Source: Toxonevra muliebris
Taxonomy: Eukaryota > Arthropoda > Insecta > Diptera > Pallopteridae
Direction of reading: 5' to 3'
DNA length: 64,000 nucleotides
Assembly: GCA_963691655.1 (NCBI GenBank)
Contig: OY829328.1
Coordinates: forward strand, 78,434,400 to 78,498,399
Part shown: piece after piece, positions 61,738 through 64,000 of the stretch
How positions within the stretch are numbered: position 1 is the stretch's first letter
How the letters are laid out: each line of letters starts with the position of its first letter
The notes under the pieces: model-generated
The model's database searches: none
What the model was told of the DNA's origin: nothing
What the model saw: only the letters and a program-made list of their open reading frames with translations
Made by a program: the position numbers and the translations under genes

Positions 61738-63000
61738 CAAGGCCGTATTTAGGGGGAGGTTTTTGGGGGTTCTGACCCCCCTCTCCCCCTCCCCCCCTCG
61801 AAATGTGGAAACTTTCTTCTATTTTTTGATATTAATTGCCAGTGGATGAGAAAAAAAAGTCCAAATAAAATCTATTGAACAGTTTTTTTTATATATTTTT
61901 TACTTTCATCGGTTTAACTTCTAAAAAAATAAACTTGAAATCTTAGTTACACTATGCGACCAGATCCGATTTGTTTTCTTTGACATGAGGTTTGACTTTG
62001 GATACAAAAAGAGAAGATGACGCTGAGCAATTCTGCATTTATAGTTTTTCCAGGTCAGTAACTGTTTTTGATTTACAGTTTCGGGTTTGGGGCTCATTTG
62101 GAAGGGCATGATTCAGCTTATAATTTCTGGATTTCGAAGTTTGTAGCACGCCAGTATTCAGCTCTCCAATTTTTAAATATGACCATAAATTCTATTTTAG
62201 AATTTTCCATCCCATTTTTACTAAAACGTGGCGTGATGGGAAATTTTTTACCTCAGATTCGTGTTCAGTATCAAAAATTCATTCACAAACACTAGGAATC
62301 ATTTTATTCGCAAAGCCCATGTAAGGCAGTAGTAGTAGATCAGCTCCAAAGTTTTAGGAAACAATCTTAAAATGTAATTTATTCTTTAACCCATTATTGC
62401 CACAGAGTACCCCGACTCGGGGACGACCTCGATAGCCTAGTGGATAGTGCACTAGACTTTCATCTGGGAGGTTCGGGTTCGATTCCCGTCTTCGTCTGGT
62501 GGTTAATTTTCATTACTTTCTTATATTCACTATCAATATGAAGTGTATGAGAATTATAAGATAGTGTACAAGTACACACATTGGTTGGTAAAGGCAAAAC
62601 CACCAAGCCGATAAAAAATTGCCACACCGCCGTTCGGAATCGCCGTTAAACTGTAGGTCCAACTATGTGGTATCACAATGGGCCGTTCAGGCCTAAGTGT
62701 GTCTCTCGACAGCCACTCCAACCTAACCTAACCTGACCTAACCCTGACTCGGAAGATCTCTTTCAATGCAGTAACTGCACGAATTTTGGGAATATAAGCC
62801 AACCTCATCCGGATTCCTTATCATGGCCCGAATTCCCACTGAATGAAAAATGAGCCTCTGACTATTTTTAGTATTTTTGGTAATTGTTTTGTGGTCGAGC
62901 TCATCATCAGTAATGGCAAGTCAATGCCAATTTTCTTCGAATGAAAACCCCCCCTCCCCCCCCCCCCCCCCCCCGAAAAAAAATCCAGGCTACGGCCCTG
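61738..63000. mobile_element. Inverted GGCCGTA ends, possible DNA transposon remnant
   Basis: The left end caaggccgtatttaggggg and the complement of the right end cagggccgtagcctgg are related. Both are followed by G-runs. Ends of this type occur on hAT-like elements, but no 8-bp flanking duplication is evident. The two ends may be separate fragments. A SINE sits inside at 62421-62745. Confidence 0.4.
62421..62745 (+). mobile_element. tRNA-derived SINE, copy 2
   Basis: The same family as 5609-5924, about 95 percent alike by eye. It has the A box tagcctagtggatagtgcac, the B box in ggttcgggttcgattccc, the same body, and a longer CCTAA/AACCT tail (62717-62745). Direct repeats gactcgg flank it (62414-62420; 62746-62752). 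Confidence 0.88.
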
Positions 63001-63004
63001 CAAC

Positions 63005-63433
63005 AGTCCATGGTATAGAGCCCTTTAAAGTCACGCAGCAGAAGTTAGTGGCAACAGTGATGATGTCTATATTTATTTCACCAGAGAATAAATTTTAGCC
63101 TGTTTTTCCTCTGAAAACTGAACGGACTTCAACCACTTCTATGAAATTTTTTACAGTTCCAAACGAAGGTGAGGTTCTGTCTAATTCCATGATGTCTTTT
63201 TTACCTTTTATATGGAGGGATCGTTGGTCAAGAGATCGTATTTGAATTCGAGGCTGAGTTAAAGTTCTCGCATTCAGTGATTTCATGATGCCACATGACG
63301 ATGTAGAAAGAGATTAAATTTTACCTCCTGGTATACACATAAGAGTACAATAAAATTGTTTGTATATTACTCTCTGTGTTAATTATTAATTTGTTTGTGT
63401 GAGTGTGTATGCTATGTGTGTGTGTGTGTCATT

Positions 63434-63469
<36 letters not shown>

Positions 63470-64000
63470 AGTTTTTATATGTAGGATAAAATTTACGCTG
63501 GGAATAATGTAATTTCTGCATTTTAACACACATGCACACATACACACACACAAACACTTTCAACAAATAAAGGATACATTATAAATGCACTGTGGAAATT
63601 TATAAAAAAAAAAGTATAGCATACATATTTATATATATTTTATCGCTGCACTCTAGCATAATGTTAATTTTATTATTTTATTTTTAAGTGCAGGTAAGCA
63701 CACATATACATACACACATACATAAATTCACATTAAATTTCTCTACCATTATTAATTACGTTTTTATATTTAATTAGTTTTTTTTTTCTTTTTTGCTATT
63801 TTTTATTTTTTTCATTTCGTGTTTTTGTAACACACATTGTCCACGCCTTTATCAATATTTAATTAAGTACTTACGTTTTTAATAATTCACTTTTAGTGTA
63901 GCGTTAATTGTGTGGTTAACATTGTTGTATGTATGTATGTATGTATTTATTATATTTTTCAACTAGCTGTGAAGTCATGGGTTAATAATATTCTTATGCG
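63005..64000. other. Intergenic DNA with GT microsatellites
   Basis: (GT)n tracts lie at 63403-63466, (CA)-rich sequence near 63528-63555 and (TATG)n near 63925-63945. No gene is supported. Confidence 0.6.

Noticed and set aside
62821..63003. Glycine-rich minus-strand frame
   Set aside because: A C-run at a transposon end read as Gly codons.

Overview
The window looks like repeat-rich, AT-rich intergenic DNA from an insect, most likely a cyclorrhaphan fly. The evidence is mauritiana-type mariners, a maT (DD37D) element, R1- and Jockey-type LINE remnants, and very short introns with GTAAGT-like donors. I see no bacterial, viral or organellar genes and no rRNA. The species cannot be named from this sequence.

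Host genes are few. The best supported are three paralogous small four-transmembrane proteins. Gene B (37253-37846, minus) and gene A (38166-38738, minus) are tandem neighbours; gene C (49862-52954, plus) lies about 11 kb away in the opposite orientation. I reconstructed them by splicing. All three have intron 1 in phase 1, intron 2 in phase 0 and a second exon of exactly 95 nt. They share a P-x-W-Y start to exon 2 and a [D/E]-x3-H motif in the third membrane segment. I do not recognise the family, and no function can be assigned.

Layout. 0.6-1.3 kb: decayed mariner. 1.7-3.3: Jockey/I-type LINE (minus). 4.3-6.5: degenerate ~285-bp repeats split by a tRNA-derived SINE. 6.6-7.3: foldback-like element. 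7.7-8.2: LINE fragment. 12.1-13.7: R1-clade LINE embedded in TTAGG-like arrays. 13.9-14.2: Tc1-like transposase remnant. 16.0-17.3: ~20-bp palindromic minisatellite. 19.6-19.9: MITE. 20.4-21.1: piggyBac-like ends. 21.25-22.54: structurally intact maT transposon with a 336-aa transposase. 24.4-25.0: layered 5/6/7-bp microsatellite. 25.1-27.6: 12-bp degenerate array. 28.7-29.6: possible Transib-type element with V(D)J-heptamer-like ends. 29.8-30.1: mariner 3' end. 31.3-33.6: long decayed LINE (minus). 34.1: small MITE. 35.7-36.2: LINE RNase H fragment. 36.2-36.9 and 39.0-41.9: further 12-bp arrays on either side of genes B and A. 42.4-43.5: mariner. 44.7-45.3: MITE. 45.6-47.6: ~480-bp tandem repeat. 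47.6-48.2: transposase fragment. 48.2-48.9: LINE fragment. 49.9-53.0: gene C, whose last intron holds a 22-bp minisatellite. 54.3-55.5: mariner. 55.9-57.2: second mariner-type element. 58.2-59.9: 30-bp minisatellite with higher-order organisation. 62.4-62.7: second SINE copy.

Most long open frames in the repeat arrays arise because the unit length is divisible by three; they are not genes. Apart from the three-gene family and the intact maT transposase, everything coding here is a decayed mobile-element remnant. The most interesting signals are the gene family, the CACAGTG-ended element with 5-bp flanking repeats, and the R1-type LINE within TTAGG-like repeats.
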